Origin: Mactromeris polynyma
Taxonomy: Eukaryota > Mollusca > Bivalvia > Venerida > Mactridae
Assembly (NCBI GenBank): GCA_032209605.1
Contig: JASFXZ010000016.1
Coordinates: 8,060,001 to 8,124,000 of the forward strand
Direction of reading: 5' to 3'
Length of the DNA: 64,000 nucleotides
Positions within the stretch are counted from its first letter, which is position 1, and the number at the start of each line of letters is the position of its first letter. A model generated the notes under the pieces. That model saw nothing but the letters and a program-made list of their open reading frames with translations. It had not been told where the DNA came from and did no database searches. Positions 12,301-24,100 of the stretch are shown piece by piece. The position numbers and the translations under genes are program-made.

Positions 12301-15300
12301 TTAAAGGTTCACAATGAAGTGTCTGGATTGCCAAAACTAATCCTGCAGTTACAGGACATTACAAATATTTTAGGTAATTTTTTTATCACCTGTACTATGC
12401 TCTTTTACCTTTCTAATTGATCACTTTTTATTATGCCCCTGGTACCTTGACCATCATTGGCTGATGGATGGATTCATAGACTTCATTTTGGTTGATCAAA
12501 ACATGAAAAGAATTACATATACAGTCAGTTCTTGTTCATTTAAATTGATCGAGTCCGAAATTTTATTTTGAATCAAACATGGTTTCGAATACCCCAATTC
12601 AATTTGACGTGCATAAGAAGATACATCGGGACATGATATTTATTTTGGACAATACCGAGTATTCGGATAGAAGGTTGTCGAATAAATGAGGTCTGTGTGT
12701 ATACAAATACAGTTGTTGTTGAGAGGTTGTTGAGAGGTTGTTGCTCCATATAAATTGCTGGGAATCTTTTACTACTGGAAAACTGATTATGCTGAACAGA
12801 GGTTGTTAATCAATACAGGGCCACTCTAGAGAGGTAGTTACTCAATAACGGGCTACTCTAGAGAGGTAGTTACTCAATACAGGGCCACTCTAGAGAGGTA
12901 GTTACTCAATACAGGGCCACTCTAGAGAGGTAGTTACTCAATACAGGGCCACTCTAGAGAGGTAGTTACTCAATACAGGGCCACTCTAGAGAGGTAGTTA
13001 CTCAATACAGGGCCACTCTAGAAAGATAGTTACTCAATACAGGGCCACTCTAGAGAGGTAGTTACTCAATACAGGGCCACTCTAGAGAGGTAGTTACTCA
13101 ATACAGGGCCACTCTAGAGAGGTAGTTACTCAATACAGGGCCACTCTAGAAAGATAGTTGCTCAATACAGGGCCACTCTAGAGAGGTAGTTACTCAATAC
13201 AGGGCCACTCTAGAAAGGTAGTTACTCAATAACGGGCTACTCTAGAGAGGTAGTTATTCAATAGAGGGCTACTCTAGAGAGGTAGTTACTCAATACAGGG
13301 CTACTCTAGAGAGAGAGTTACTCAATAGAGGGCCACTCTAGAGAGGTTGTTACTCAATAGAGGGCCACTCTAGAGAGGTAGTTACTCAATACAAGGCCAC
13401 TCTAGAGAGGTAGTTACTCAATACAGGGCCACTCTAGAAAGGTAGTTACTCAATACAGGGCCACTCTAGAGAGGTAGTTACCCAATACAGGGCCACTCTA
13501 GAAAGGTAGTTACTCAATAACGGGCTACTCTAGAGAGGTAGTTACTCAATAACGGGCTACTCTAGAGAGGTAGTTACTCAATAGAGGGCCACTCTAGAGA
13601 GACTGTTACTCAATAGAGGGCCACACTAGAGAGGTTGTTACTCAATAGAGGGCTACTCTAGAGAGGTTGTTACTCAATACAAGGCCACTCTAGAGAAGCT
13701 GTTACTCAATAGAGGGCCACTCTAGAGAGGTAAGTACTTAAAAGAGGGATACTCTAGAGAGGTTGTTACTCAATAGAGGGCTACTCTAGAGAGGTAGTTA
13801 CTCAATAGAGGGCCACTCTAGAAAGGTTGTTACTCAATAGAAGACTACTCTAGCGAGGTTGCATTGTGTGATTTCATTCATTAATATTAACTGTATGACT
13901 GTGTACTCTTTCTGATAGCTCAAGTGGAAGAAGAGTACGATAAAGTTGAAGCTGCCTTGGTACATCTAGAAAATCTCTGCGAAGAACAGGAGTATCGTAG
14001 AAATATCTCATCTCATCATAATCAGTTAGCTGTGTATAAAATGAAGAAAGAACACGAATTAGACAACTATAAAGGTTTGGATGATTTTTTTATTATTTTT
14101 CTTCAATGTTTTTTTAAAACCTATAAATAACCTTTTTCAGTATATCAGCGTGTAAAAATATCTCTTCCAAAAAGCTCTATAGTGTGAAAATCAATTTCGA
14201 CTGATGTTTTAATTTAGTCATACACCAAGCATTCCCATTCAGGAATTATTGTTCCCTGTTGTGTACGATCAGTGTCAATAGATAAATTAACAGCAAGTCA
14301 ATAAGTGAAAATATGACAGTATCACCAGAACTCAACAGCTTAATGCCTGTATCTATAGTAAAGTGTAGAGACATGGTTTAGTCAATCTATTTATTTTACC
14401 TGCAAGATATGTCGAATTTCCATAAAAGCTAACACCATAGATGTACTTGTTCATCTCCTTTGAATCCGTAGATTAATTGCTAATTACTAATTGATTAGCT
14501 TTCTCTTTGTTGCAACAGTATGATCCTGAGTGTTTGTCTGATTACAGTCCAGCTTGCACGAGATCATGCACGTAAAGTTGAAAACATAAACAAGAGAAAA
14601 CAACACATGCTGCACGAGAAACATGTTGCTTATGAAGAAGAATTTGCAAAAGATGTTGATTACTTCAAGAAACATGGAAAACCAGGCAGTAAGTCATATA
14701 ATGATCAATTATAGATTTCATGTATAGTTTTTTCTTAAATTCACTTGAATTTCAACGATCAGTAAGAAATACTTGTGGGACAGTCAGCAATACATATTTA
14801 TAAGGAAGTTTGTAGCAAATAATGAAAGTATTTTATGTTGGATGTATTATATTCTGCTGTCATGATATTGAGATGGCTTGAGGTCCACACTCCCCACTTA
14901 CATCAACCAAGTATGTCCCCGCTCACCGTAAAGGGACTTTTTAGAGGCTGAATGAGGAAATTCCTGCCAGTAGAGCAGTATACTATAAGCCGTACAGACA
15001 ATTTTGCACCCAAAGGCGGTCACTGTGTCTGATCATTACAGTGTCAGACCGTGATAACTATTACAGTGTCAGACCGTGATAACTATTACAGTGTCAGACC
15101 GTGATAACTATTACAGTGTCTGAACATGATAACTATTACAGTGTCAGACCGTGATAACTATTGCAGTGTCTGAACATGATAACTATTGCAGTGTCAGAAC
15201 ATGATAACTGTTACAGTGTCAGACCTTGATAACTATTACAGTGTCAGACCTTGATAACTATTACGGTGTCTGAACATGATAACTATTACAGTGTCAGACC

Positions 15301-17516
15301 GTGATAACTATTGCAGTGTCAGACCTTGATAACTATTACAGTGTCAGACCATGATAACTATTACAGTATCAGACCATGATAACTATTGCAGTGTCAGACC
15401 ATGATAACTATTGCAGTGTCAGACCATGATAACTATTACAGTGTCAGACCATGATAACTATTGCAGTGTCAGACCATGATAACTATTGCAGTGTCAGACC
15501 ATTATAACTATTGCAGTGTCAGACCATGATAACTATTACAGTGTCTGACCATGATAACTATTGCAGTGTCAGACCATGATAACTATAACAGTGTCAAACC
15601 ATGATAACTATTGCAGTGTCAGACCATGATAACTATAACAGTGTCAAACCATGATAACTATTGCAGTGTCAGACCATGATAACTATTACAGTGTCAGACC
15701 GTGATAACTATTGCAGTGTCAGACCATGATAACTATTGCAGTGTCAAACCATGATAACTATTGCAGTGTCAGACCGTGATAACTATTGCAGTGTCAAACC
15801 ATGATAACTATTGCAGTGTCAGACCATGATAACTATTACAGTGTCAGACCGTGATAACTATTGCAGTGTCAGACCATGATAACTATTGCAGTGTCAGACC
15901 ATGATAACTATTGCAGTGTCAAACCATGATAACTATTGCAGTGTCAGACCATGATAACTATTGCAGTGTCAGACCGTGATAACTATTGCAGTGTCAGACC
16001 GTGATAACTATTGCAGTGTCAGACCATGATAACTATTGCAGTGTCAAACCATGATAACTATTGCAGTGTCAGACCGTGATAACTATTGCAGTGTCAGACC
16101 ATGATAACTATTGCAGGATCACCAAGTACTCCAGAGAGTGAAAAGAAGCTGGATCTTGCTGAAGTTGAGATAGAAGAAGATAGTGAGGCACTTGATGCAT
16201 TCCTTGAAGCTGCTGATACTCCTACATCTGGTATGTAACAATGGTAGTTAATAGTAGTTACATCTACTTAAAAGTCTAAGCTTTTCTGTGTCTCATATTA
16301 AAGTGATATAATGCTCATAGTTTGTTCATTTTGTTTACTTAAACAAACAAGAAAATATACTTTGTATTGTTAAAACATCAGTAATTATCCATCATCAAAG
16401 AATACACTAAAAATGTGTTCCTCTGTATTTGTCAAAAATTATGTTTGCAATAGCATTAAATAAAAAAGTTCCATTTTCTAACAAGCAGTGTTTTGTCCAT
16501 ACATAACATGATAAAGTTATAATTTTTGAACTGGTGATACATTGCGATTGATTGTATTAAAGATGTTTTAAAAATATTGTATGTTCAGACGGGCCAGATA
16601 CCTTTTAAAGCTTTTCTGATTTTTACTTTTATTAAGAATAAAATCATATGTAGTTTTACAATGCATGTGATGGCCTTCGCAGCATAGACACTGATCATAT
16701 TACAGACAGATTTCAGTCTGCGTTGGTTGTCTGTTGTTGAGGACTGATTGTATGTGGTCGGTTTTGAAAGCTCACCAAACTTTGTGTCAATGTATGCTGT
16801 TTCATGCTTTTTTGTAAAACGCTTTCTGGGTGTTATACAGTAAAACCTCAATAATAAGACCACCCTTGGGACTCTATAAAAATGGTCTTCTTATCAAGGT
16901 GGTCTTAATATTGAGGTTAAATAAATAGCTGAACTGTTAAATAGACTTGACAATTGTGTTCTTAATTTTAAGGTGTTCTTTAATTGAGGTTTTCCGGTAT
17001 ATTTTTTACTGAAATCCATGTCTGTGTATTACTTTGGTATTGTGGTTGGAAGGTCATTAAGCTAAGGAAAAATTAATTGAAATATAAAGTAAATTTTTGA
17101 TCAGATATATACTTTTCATAGATGCAAAGGAGAAATCACAAATAGACGAACCATCAGATAATGAAGAACCAACTACTGAAATAATTCCAGAGATAACCTC
17201 CCCTTCTGAATCAAAGACAGAAATTACTTCCCCTGATGATGAAGAGGGTGCTAACCAATCTGAGACTAAAGCAGATCTTCCAGGAGGTAGTTCTGATGCT
17301 GAAGTTACCTCCCCTGATAGTGAAGGTGGTGATAACCAATCGGAGACTAAAGCAGATCTTCCAGGAGGTAGTTCTGATGCTGAAGTTACTTCCCCTGATA
17401 GTGAAGGTGGTGATAACCAATCGGAGACTAAAGCAGATCTTCCAGGAGGTAGTTCTGATGCTGAAGTTACCTCCCCTGATAGTGAAGGTGGTGATAACCA
17501 AGATCTTGCAGAATGA
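9357..17516 (+). CDS. DTNBP1: Dysbindin (BLOC-1 subunit), eight coding exons, 388 aa to first stop
   Basis: Dysbindin is a coiled-coil subunit of BLOC-1, which sorts cargo to lysosome-related organelles and synaptic vesicles in the cytoplasm. Coding exons: 9357-9418, 10783-10887, 11625-11685, 12241-12373, 13919-14074, 14548-14688, 16117-16230, 17122-17516; all join in phase. Recognition rests on exon 3 (VWRDLYQHTE, aligning with the TWAALHRRA region), exon 5 (ALVHLENLCEEQE, then ELDNYK), exon 6 (LARDHARKVE, EEEFAKDVDYF) and exon 7 (SEALDAFLEAAD). Residues 77-219 are strongly helical, as in the dysbindin core. The tail is acidic, with three 27-residue repeats at 302-382. Human dysbindin has about 351 residues. 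The stop at 17514-17516 is probably not the ancestral end, because the frame stays open to 17703. Two introns hold long minisatellites. Confidence 0.88.
12799..13861 (+). repeat. Minisatellite, 32-bp unit, about 33 copies, dysbindin intron 4
   Basis: The unit contains TAGTTACTCAATACAGGGCC followed by ACTCTAGAGAGG. Most differences are single-base (AGAGGGC, AACGGGC and AAGGCC variants). The array ends 57 bp before exon 5. Each unit carries an XbaI-type TCTAGA palindrome and, on the gene's sense strand, the acceptor-like string TTACTCAATACAG|G. Confidence 0.95.
15034..16116 (+). repeat. Minisatellite, 25-bp unit, about 43 copies, abutting dysbindin exon 7
   Basis: The unit is CAGTGTCAGACCATGATAAC followed by TATTG. 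The last unit's TATTGCAG is itself the 3' splice site of exon 7, so the array runs straight into the exon. Early units mostly read TTACAG and GACCGTG; later ones read TTGCAG and GACCATG, which suggests directional spread of variants. Confidence 0.96.
16836..17002 (+). mobile_element. Pogo-like MITE, copy 1 (dysbindin intron 7)
   Basis: It begins TACAGTAAAACCTCAATAAT and contains GGTCTTCTTATC, TGGTCTTAATATTGAGGTT and GGTGTTCTTTAATTGAGGTT. The right end (CCGGTA) has decayed from the family's TTACTGTA. The terminal CAGT..ACCTC wording and TA target site resemble pogo/Tigger elements. Confidence 0.7.
17253..17495 (+). repeat. Coding tandem repeat, 81 bp x 3, in dysbindin last exon
   Basis: Three nearly identical 81-bp units (starts at 17253, 17334 and 17415) encode 27 residues each, with the cores NQSETKADLPGGSSDAEV and TSPDSEGGD. 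A fourth, degenerate copy begins at 17496 with a 15-bp deletion, and it holds the TGA. The unit length is a multiple of three, so copy changes keep frame. Confidence 0.95.
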
Positions 17517-17705
17517 GATAGTTCTAGAACTGTTCGTGAAGCAACAGATGTTGGAAAAACAAAAGTAACTTGTGATAATGACACATCAGAAGAAGTGGAA
17601 ACTCTTATTATAAGTGATGAGACAGTTGCAGATAAGGAAGCTAATATGAATGTTATCACCAATGTGCCAAAAGAGTCAAAGACTTATGATGAAGCATCAA
17701 CATAG
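17517..17705 (+). other. Open in-frame extension after the dysbindin TGA, 62 codons
   Basis: Directly after the TGA the same frame stays open for 62 codons to a TAG at 17703-17705. The residues are Glu/Asp/Thr/Ser-rich (SEEVETL, SDETVADKE), like the preceding tail. Aligning the broken fourth repeat with the intact ones places TGA beside a Gly (GGA/GGT) position. A recent nonsense change, readthrough or a base error are all possible. Confidence 0.6.
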
Positions 17706-18291
17706 AGATACCTGATGTTGTTTGTTGGTGCTAGTGTGGTTTATAAAATGATTAGTGTGTCACTGTCATAAACATTCCATATACATATTCCAAGTATTGT
17801 GAAGGTATTTGGAATTATTTATGTTGCAAATGGTGAATATTTCATCCATAACTTATTACAAAATGTCGGTAGGTGATTGAGACAGTCATGATTGTTTTCA
17901 TTCTCTTGAGTGTTCTGTTAGTATGGTAACGCTTTTTGAATATTATCATCAACTTACATTTTATTTAGTACCACTTGTCTGTTGATGGTTATAGTAACTT
18001 ATAGGTTGTATATTTCCAGAATCCAGACTAGCACTGTAAGGTAGCCAAATAGACATTGATTATAAAACCTCCAATCTGGGTTCTAAAATTTGCCAAAATT
18101 GTCTCAAAATGCCAATTTTATAATAAAATTACATGTTATTAATTCTGTATCAAATATGGCAACTTTTGAAAACTAGCGCCAGCTTTATAGCTGTGATTGA
18201 TGTGATTGTTGATGTTACATTTGTTAATTCACTATGCAATATTTATTTTTCTTGTTGTTACATACATGTATAAAGAATGCAGTATATTCTT

Positions 18292-18297
18292 AATAAA
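18292..18297 (+). terminator. Poly(A) signal AATAAA, probable dysbindin 3' end
   Basis: This AATAAA lies about 775 bp past the first stop and is followed within 35 bp by T-rich and TG-rich sequence (CTCTGTTGTCTTT), as expected for a cleavage site. Confidence 0.5.
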
Positions 18298-18319
18298 CAT
18301 ACATTTTTAGATGTAACTC

Positions 18320-19116
18320 TGTTGTCTTTAAGTTCCATTTTCTACATAATTGTTTACTTTTGACTTGTTTTGTTATGAGTTCGACACAAACAGTGTTAAT
18401 ACAACAGTGTGCCATTTTATAAACAAGTCAAACCTATGATGAATGTTAATAAATATGCCTCTGACAGGGTTACGACAAAATCACTGATAAGATGTCATTT
18501 AAGACACTTCGATAAAAAAGCCTTGTGGGTCCAAGTGAACTGCTTCCGTCTTGGTTGTCTGAAATCTTATTGTGTCCCAATACTATCTTAGCAATATTAA
18601 GTGGTGGTTGTTAATTGTAGGTTGAAATTCTCCCATTAAATGTTGGGTTAAAGGTTGAATGTCTTGATATTTTATCAAAATATTTTTTAGTCGTAAACAT
18701 TTGAAAATCGATGGTGTATGCCTTCATACAGATGTACTCTACAATACAGCAGCGCCACCTATAGTGTGATTAAGGGGAGATAACCCACTAAAGTCGCTAA
18801 TTGTCACTAATCTTACATGTTTCCCAAAACCATAAATACGCAAGTTTGATACAGGTATTTCCTGACCTATGCGCCTCATTAGCGCTATCGTGGGAAATAC
18901 CTATATCGGACTTGTGTTAGGCAGTTCCAGTAAACTTGTTCAGAAAATTATAATGCTGTGTTTTAGAGATCATTTGTATGAAGACATTAACATGCCATAT
19001 TCTCAAAATCATTACTTAGCATATTTTAATAAAAAATTAAGACTATCGACCTTAAACAGGGATTAATAGGGATTATAGTCTTGACATAAGCAGATTGTCT
19101 TATTGTGTCGGTACAC
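18320..19116. other. Short intergenic gap between convergent genes
   Basis: No exon-like signal is present. A 65-codon plus-strand frame at 18869-19066 has no recognisable features. Confidence 0.5.
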
Positions 19117-19469
19117 AAATAATATTCCCACAGTATGACAAATAATATTCCCACAGTATGACATAATTAATATTCCCACAGTATGACATAAATAATATTC
19201 CCACAGTATGACATAAATAATATTCCCACAGTATGACATAAATAATATTCCCACAGTATGACATAAATAATATTCCCACAGTATGACATAAATAATATTC
19301 CCACAGTATGACATAAATAATATTCCCACAGTATGACATAAATAATATTCCCACAGTATGACATAAATAATATTCCCACAGTATGACATAAATAATATTC
19401 CCACAGTATGACATAAATAATATTCCCACAGTATGACATAAATAATATTCCCACAGTATGACATAAATA
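19117..19469. repeat. Tandem array, 25-bp unit, about 14 copies
   Basis: The unit is ATAATATTCCCACAGTATGA followed by CATAA. It is almost perfectly homogeneous apart from the first three units, implying recent expansion. It sits between the 3' ends of two convergent genes. Because 25 is not a multiple of three, long open frames run through it on the minus strand as artefacts. Confidence 0.95.
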
Positions 19470-21135
19470 GACGAGAGTATTACATTGTATTGAGAAATAA
19501 TCTTTTATTAATGTTTAAAATGCTAATATACAAGATGAGGTATAAACAAGAGTATAAAATAAAGTTGATATATTTAGTACAAACTAAAAGCTGCAAGTAT
19601 GTTTTGTTTGATGTTAATTAAAATTGGTGATGCACAATGGAAATGCATATAATATACATTACATATTTGACGTTTTACCCTTCTCAAAAACATTTGAATG
19701 CTGCAATTTGTCATAGCACATCTTTTGAAAAAGACTAATTTGTTTTAATTAGTTTCTTTTTACAATAAAATCTCATGATCAAAGGTCTACAGAAACATAT
19801 CTATATTAAAATAATATGAATACACAGGTTCTTTAAATATAATAGATAAGAAATTAACTTCCATATTGAATACTATTCTTCAATCTAAAGATCTATACAT
19901 GTAGATAATACAAAATAAGTATCTTTGTAATAATCTGTGAAGAAACGCACAACACCATTTTCAGTTTATTGCTTTTTATATATTTGCAATTAACTCGAGA
20001 CATTTCATTGCTTCTGATTAAATAAGTCAATTCCTTTTCTTATAAACAATCAATGGATATTTATATGTAAACATTTAAAAAAATACATGACAAGAAAAAT
20101 GCTTAAAACTGCATGTATATAAAACATAAAACTGTTTTAAACACAAAGTATCTGTAACCAATGACAGTTCCCTTACTCACGCATGATTTAGAAATGAGTT
20201 TCAAACAGCCTCTTGTTACCATAGAAACAAATATAAGATGAGTTACAAACATGGGACGGAATACAGACTAAACAAAATAATATCACAGTTTCTGGTATAA
20301 ATAATCACAATACTAAAAAAAAAAATTACATACTGGTAGTCAAACTTTCTTCAATGAGAAATTGTTCAGTTGGAGTATTCCAAATTCAAGTCTAATCAAT
20401 GGAATACTGTAGCGTAAGCAATGTTCACACTACACAGCGATCGGCTTGCATTGATCTACGCTGGTTATTAAGCTTTAAGGTTAAGAAATGTGAATAAAAT
20501 ATTAAGACATGTATGATAAATCCTAATAATGAATTACTTACTGAATATCATCACGATGCTATCACATGTATAACCATAACCCAAACAAAATGTATTACAT
20601 TTAATTAGAATAATCATTATTTAACATACTTCTTGTTTTCCTTCTCAAAATGTACTGGTACAACAGGTAATAGTAAATGTTCTTGTAAAATATCAGCTGA
20701 TAAACATACATTATTGAGTCAAATACTGTGTTTATGCTTGTAGAGAGAGTTATGACTCAATTTCACCAAAATGGACCAAGTACTGCCCCACACGCACTAC
20801 ATGTAATTGTATGTTTGAAGGGAAGTCATATGGAATTCCCATATTTTCTGTAGATATTTTATAATAATAATGTGTTTGAAAAGCAGTATTTTTGCTTTTT
20901 ATCTTCAATACAAGTACATGATAACACAAAGTTACACTACAGGGATGTATGTTTGTTACATTCAAAGCTCTACAACTATACAAGAATTTCTGTCAATAAG
21001 GTTAAATCATTTTGATTACAACAAAGTCATAGAAAGAAAATATTCCATCAGCTAAATGGTAGGAATATTTGATATAAAGATGATACAAAGTAAACGATGA
21101 CTGATATAAATGCAGCCTGGGTTGTCGTGCTATGT
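19470..21135 (-). other. Possible long 3' UTR of the DUF1330-like gene
   Basis: There is no coding signal. On the minus strand an AATAAA at 19509-19504 lies just before the tandem array and could end the transcript whose stop codon is at 21136. Other signals closer to the stop are possible, so the extent is inferred. Confidence 0.3.
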
Positions 21136-24100
21136 CTATGTGCTGGAGAGTCGCTTTATTGTAAAGAAGCAAGTGTTGGTTTCAGCCACTGCACACTGTC
21201 TGAAGTCTTTGTATTTTTTGTATTCAGCTGAAAATTAAAAAAATAATATGTTGTACTATACAATGTAGAAGTATTTAAATAAATTGTACAAACACAGTAT
21301 AATTAATAGGAATATAGACTACCTAAAATCAACTGACCGAAATGTACATAATTATATTCATTCAAACACTAATAGTTTACAAAATGTCCAACTCTCCAGC
21401 TATTGATTAAAAAAACATCAAGTCTTGTAACCTTGACTTTGACCTAGTATATATCCACCCTCCAACAACGAGGTCATAAGGTGACCACATATATTTTCCC
21501 TAAGAATTATGATGGTTGTGGACTCGAGCATTATCTACTTGATAATCAGAAATCATGTTCAGTCTTGAGGTAACTGTGACCTTGATGTTGTACCTCATGA
21601 CCCCAGAGCAATAACTGTGACCTTGACGTTGTACCTCATGACCCCAGAGCAATAACTGTGACCTTGACGTTGTACCTCATGACCCCAGAGCAATAACTGT
21701 GACCTTGACGTTGTACCTCTTGACCCCAGAGCAATATGCTTCATCTGCTGTCCACAGGTAATCGACCTATGAAGTTTGATGGCAATAAGCATAAACATTC
21801 TCCAGTTATTGATCAGAAACCATATTCAGTCTTAAGGACGTCATGACCCTCACCTTTGACCTATTGACCGCGTAATACAATAGAGATGGGTTTAATACTG
21901 ATTACAGGTGAGCATCCCTTGAAATTTAACTGCTTAAGACCCAAATGTTCCACAGAAATTGACAGGAATCCAAATGGTCTACCGACAGAGAGACGGACCA
22001 ACATGCCTGAAACGGTGCTCATCCTCTTCTTTGATGCAGAGCATCAGTGTTCAGCTATTCGCCCACTACTTCCATGTGGAGCATAACATATTGGGACAGC
22101 ATGAACGACAGGCAAGGGTGGAAATAATAACAATCAGCAAATACAGTAAAACCTTACCTAAAGACCACCTCAATGACAAGACTTTTTCAAAATTAAGAAC
22201 ACAATTTGCAAGTCCATTTTCATATTTTTGCTCTTATTCAAACTCAATATAAGATATCACCTCAACAAGAAGATAAGTTTTCAAAGGAACCAAAAGGATG
22301 AAGTCTTCTCAACAAGAAGATAAGTTTTCAAAGGAACCAAAAGGTTGAAGTTTTCTCAACAAGAAGATAAGTTTTCAAAGGAACCAAAAGGTTGAAGTTT
22401 TACTGTACATCAATGCCTTAGTGTACGAATCATTTGCTATACATGTATCTTACCAGCATCATAAAAATCAGTTAAATTAGATTCAGCATCCGCACAATTG
22501 AGTAGAATGTACGTATCTGGACGTATCATGCAATTCCTGAGTCGATTCACGCTATGTGTGGCAACAACGCCGTGGTATATCTGCCTTTTGTTCAACAATT
22601 TCGATACTGGTACGACATAACGTTCATTGAAATCTTCTGGTGTGACATGTAGCCCGTACATTTCTGTGAGCTGGAATGCTGTTAAATCTGAAATAAATAT
22701 ATACATTTGTGGTGTATTTCACCTAAATGTCACTAATGCTGCTGTCATCGACAGTTGTGTTGTATAAGCCGCGACTGTCAATAAATTATATGTTTCGATA
22801 TATATTGCAGAAATACTCCCCAAGTCCCGGGTACTGATATTAAGATGACTATATATCGGTGCAATAGGAGCTCTAGTCGTAGGCGCATTAGACATTACTT
22901 ATGTGCAATAGGAGCTCTTTTCGTAGGCACATTAGACATTACTTAGGTGCAATAGGAGTTCTAGTCGTAGGCGCATTAGACATTACTTATGTGCAATAGG
23001 AGCTCTAGTCGTAGGCGCATTAGACATTACTTAGGTGCAATAGGAGCTCTAGTCGTAGGCGCATTAGACATTACTTATGTGCAATAGGAGTTCTAGTCGT
23101 AGGCGCATTAGACATTACTTATGTGCAATAGGAGCTCTATTCGTAGGCGCATTAGACATTACTTAGGTGCAATAGGAGTTCTAGTCGTAGGCGCATTAGA
23201 CATTACTTAGGTGCAATGGGAGCTCTAGTCGTAGGCGCATTAGACATTACTTAGGTGCAATAGGAGCTCTAGTCGTAGGCGCATTAGAGATTACTTCAGT
23301 GCAGTAGGAGCTCTAGTCGTGGGGATAGGGAGTTCCATTTATTAATTTCCAAACTATTTAAAGTTCTGCTTAATCACAGCTATTAAGTCTGTCTGTAATG
23401 CATTAAAGGAGTATTAAATGCATTGCATTCTGTGTAACTTTGAGCACAAAAAGTGTCAATTTGATACGTATCTACAGCTTATTTAAGCGTTTCCAATATT
23501 TTGTATTGAACAATATATCTTGTATATGTTTGTATCATAACTTTACGCCAGCGAATTTACCATGTCAGACTCCAGTTCTAAGGCTATATTCAGAATAAAT
23601 GAACAATTTCTGTAGATCCTTACTTATTTACCAGAAAGCAGCCATAACCTCGAGATTGCTTCCTTATAAAGGGCGTACAATACAAAATGTTTTATCATGC
23701 CACAATAGTTGCTCAGTATATGTATATTGTTTGTCGTTATGTGTACTCGTACCTTCATTGGGAAGATAACTGGCTGGTGCAGCAAACATCTCTATCTCGT
23801 CTGATGGAGATGGAAAGTCTTTCTGCTTGAAATTACAGCTAGACTGTGTCCATCTTTCTGCTTTTTCCATACTGCCGAACTTGATAAGTATAATACATTG
23901 TTCGGGTAAACCCCTGTACTGATCACCCTCGTATCTCTTCAACTGTAAGAAAACAAGGAACTAAGTCTTTTTGTTACGATAACATGACGACCAGAGGCTG
24001 GTCCAGGATTTGGGCTTAGCAAGGAGGCGTACCTTTTTGGTCACTTTTTGGTTTTGCTCAAGCCTTAAAAAACGGCAATGAATGTGTTTTATTCTTTGTT

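Noticed and set aside
15034..16116. Possible CRISPR-like array
   Set aside because: Units are contiguous with no unique spacers, and the array is in a eukaryotic intron. The same holds for the other tandem arrays.
17057..17662. Long minus-strand open frame of 201 codons across the dysbindin last exon
   Set aside because: It is the antisense shadow of the 81-bp coding repeats; its repeated Ser-rich motif follows from repeat length divisible by three.
19063..19464. Minus-strand frames with a repeating 25-residue hydrophobic pattern
   Set aside because: A 25-bp tandem unit read through all three phases produces this pattern with no stop. There is no start context or splice support.
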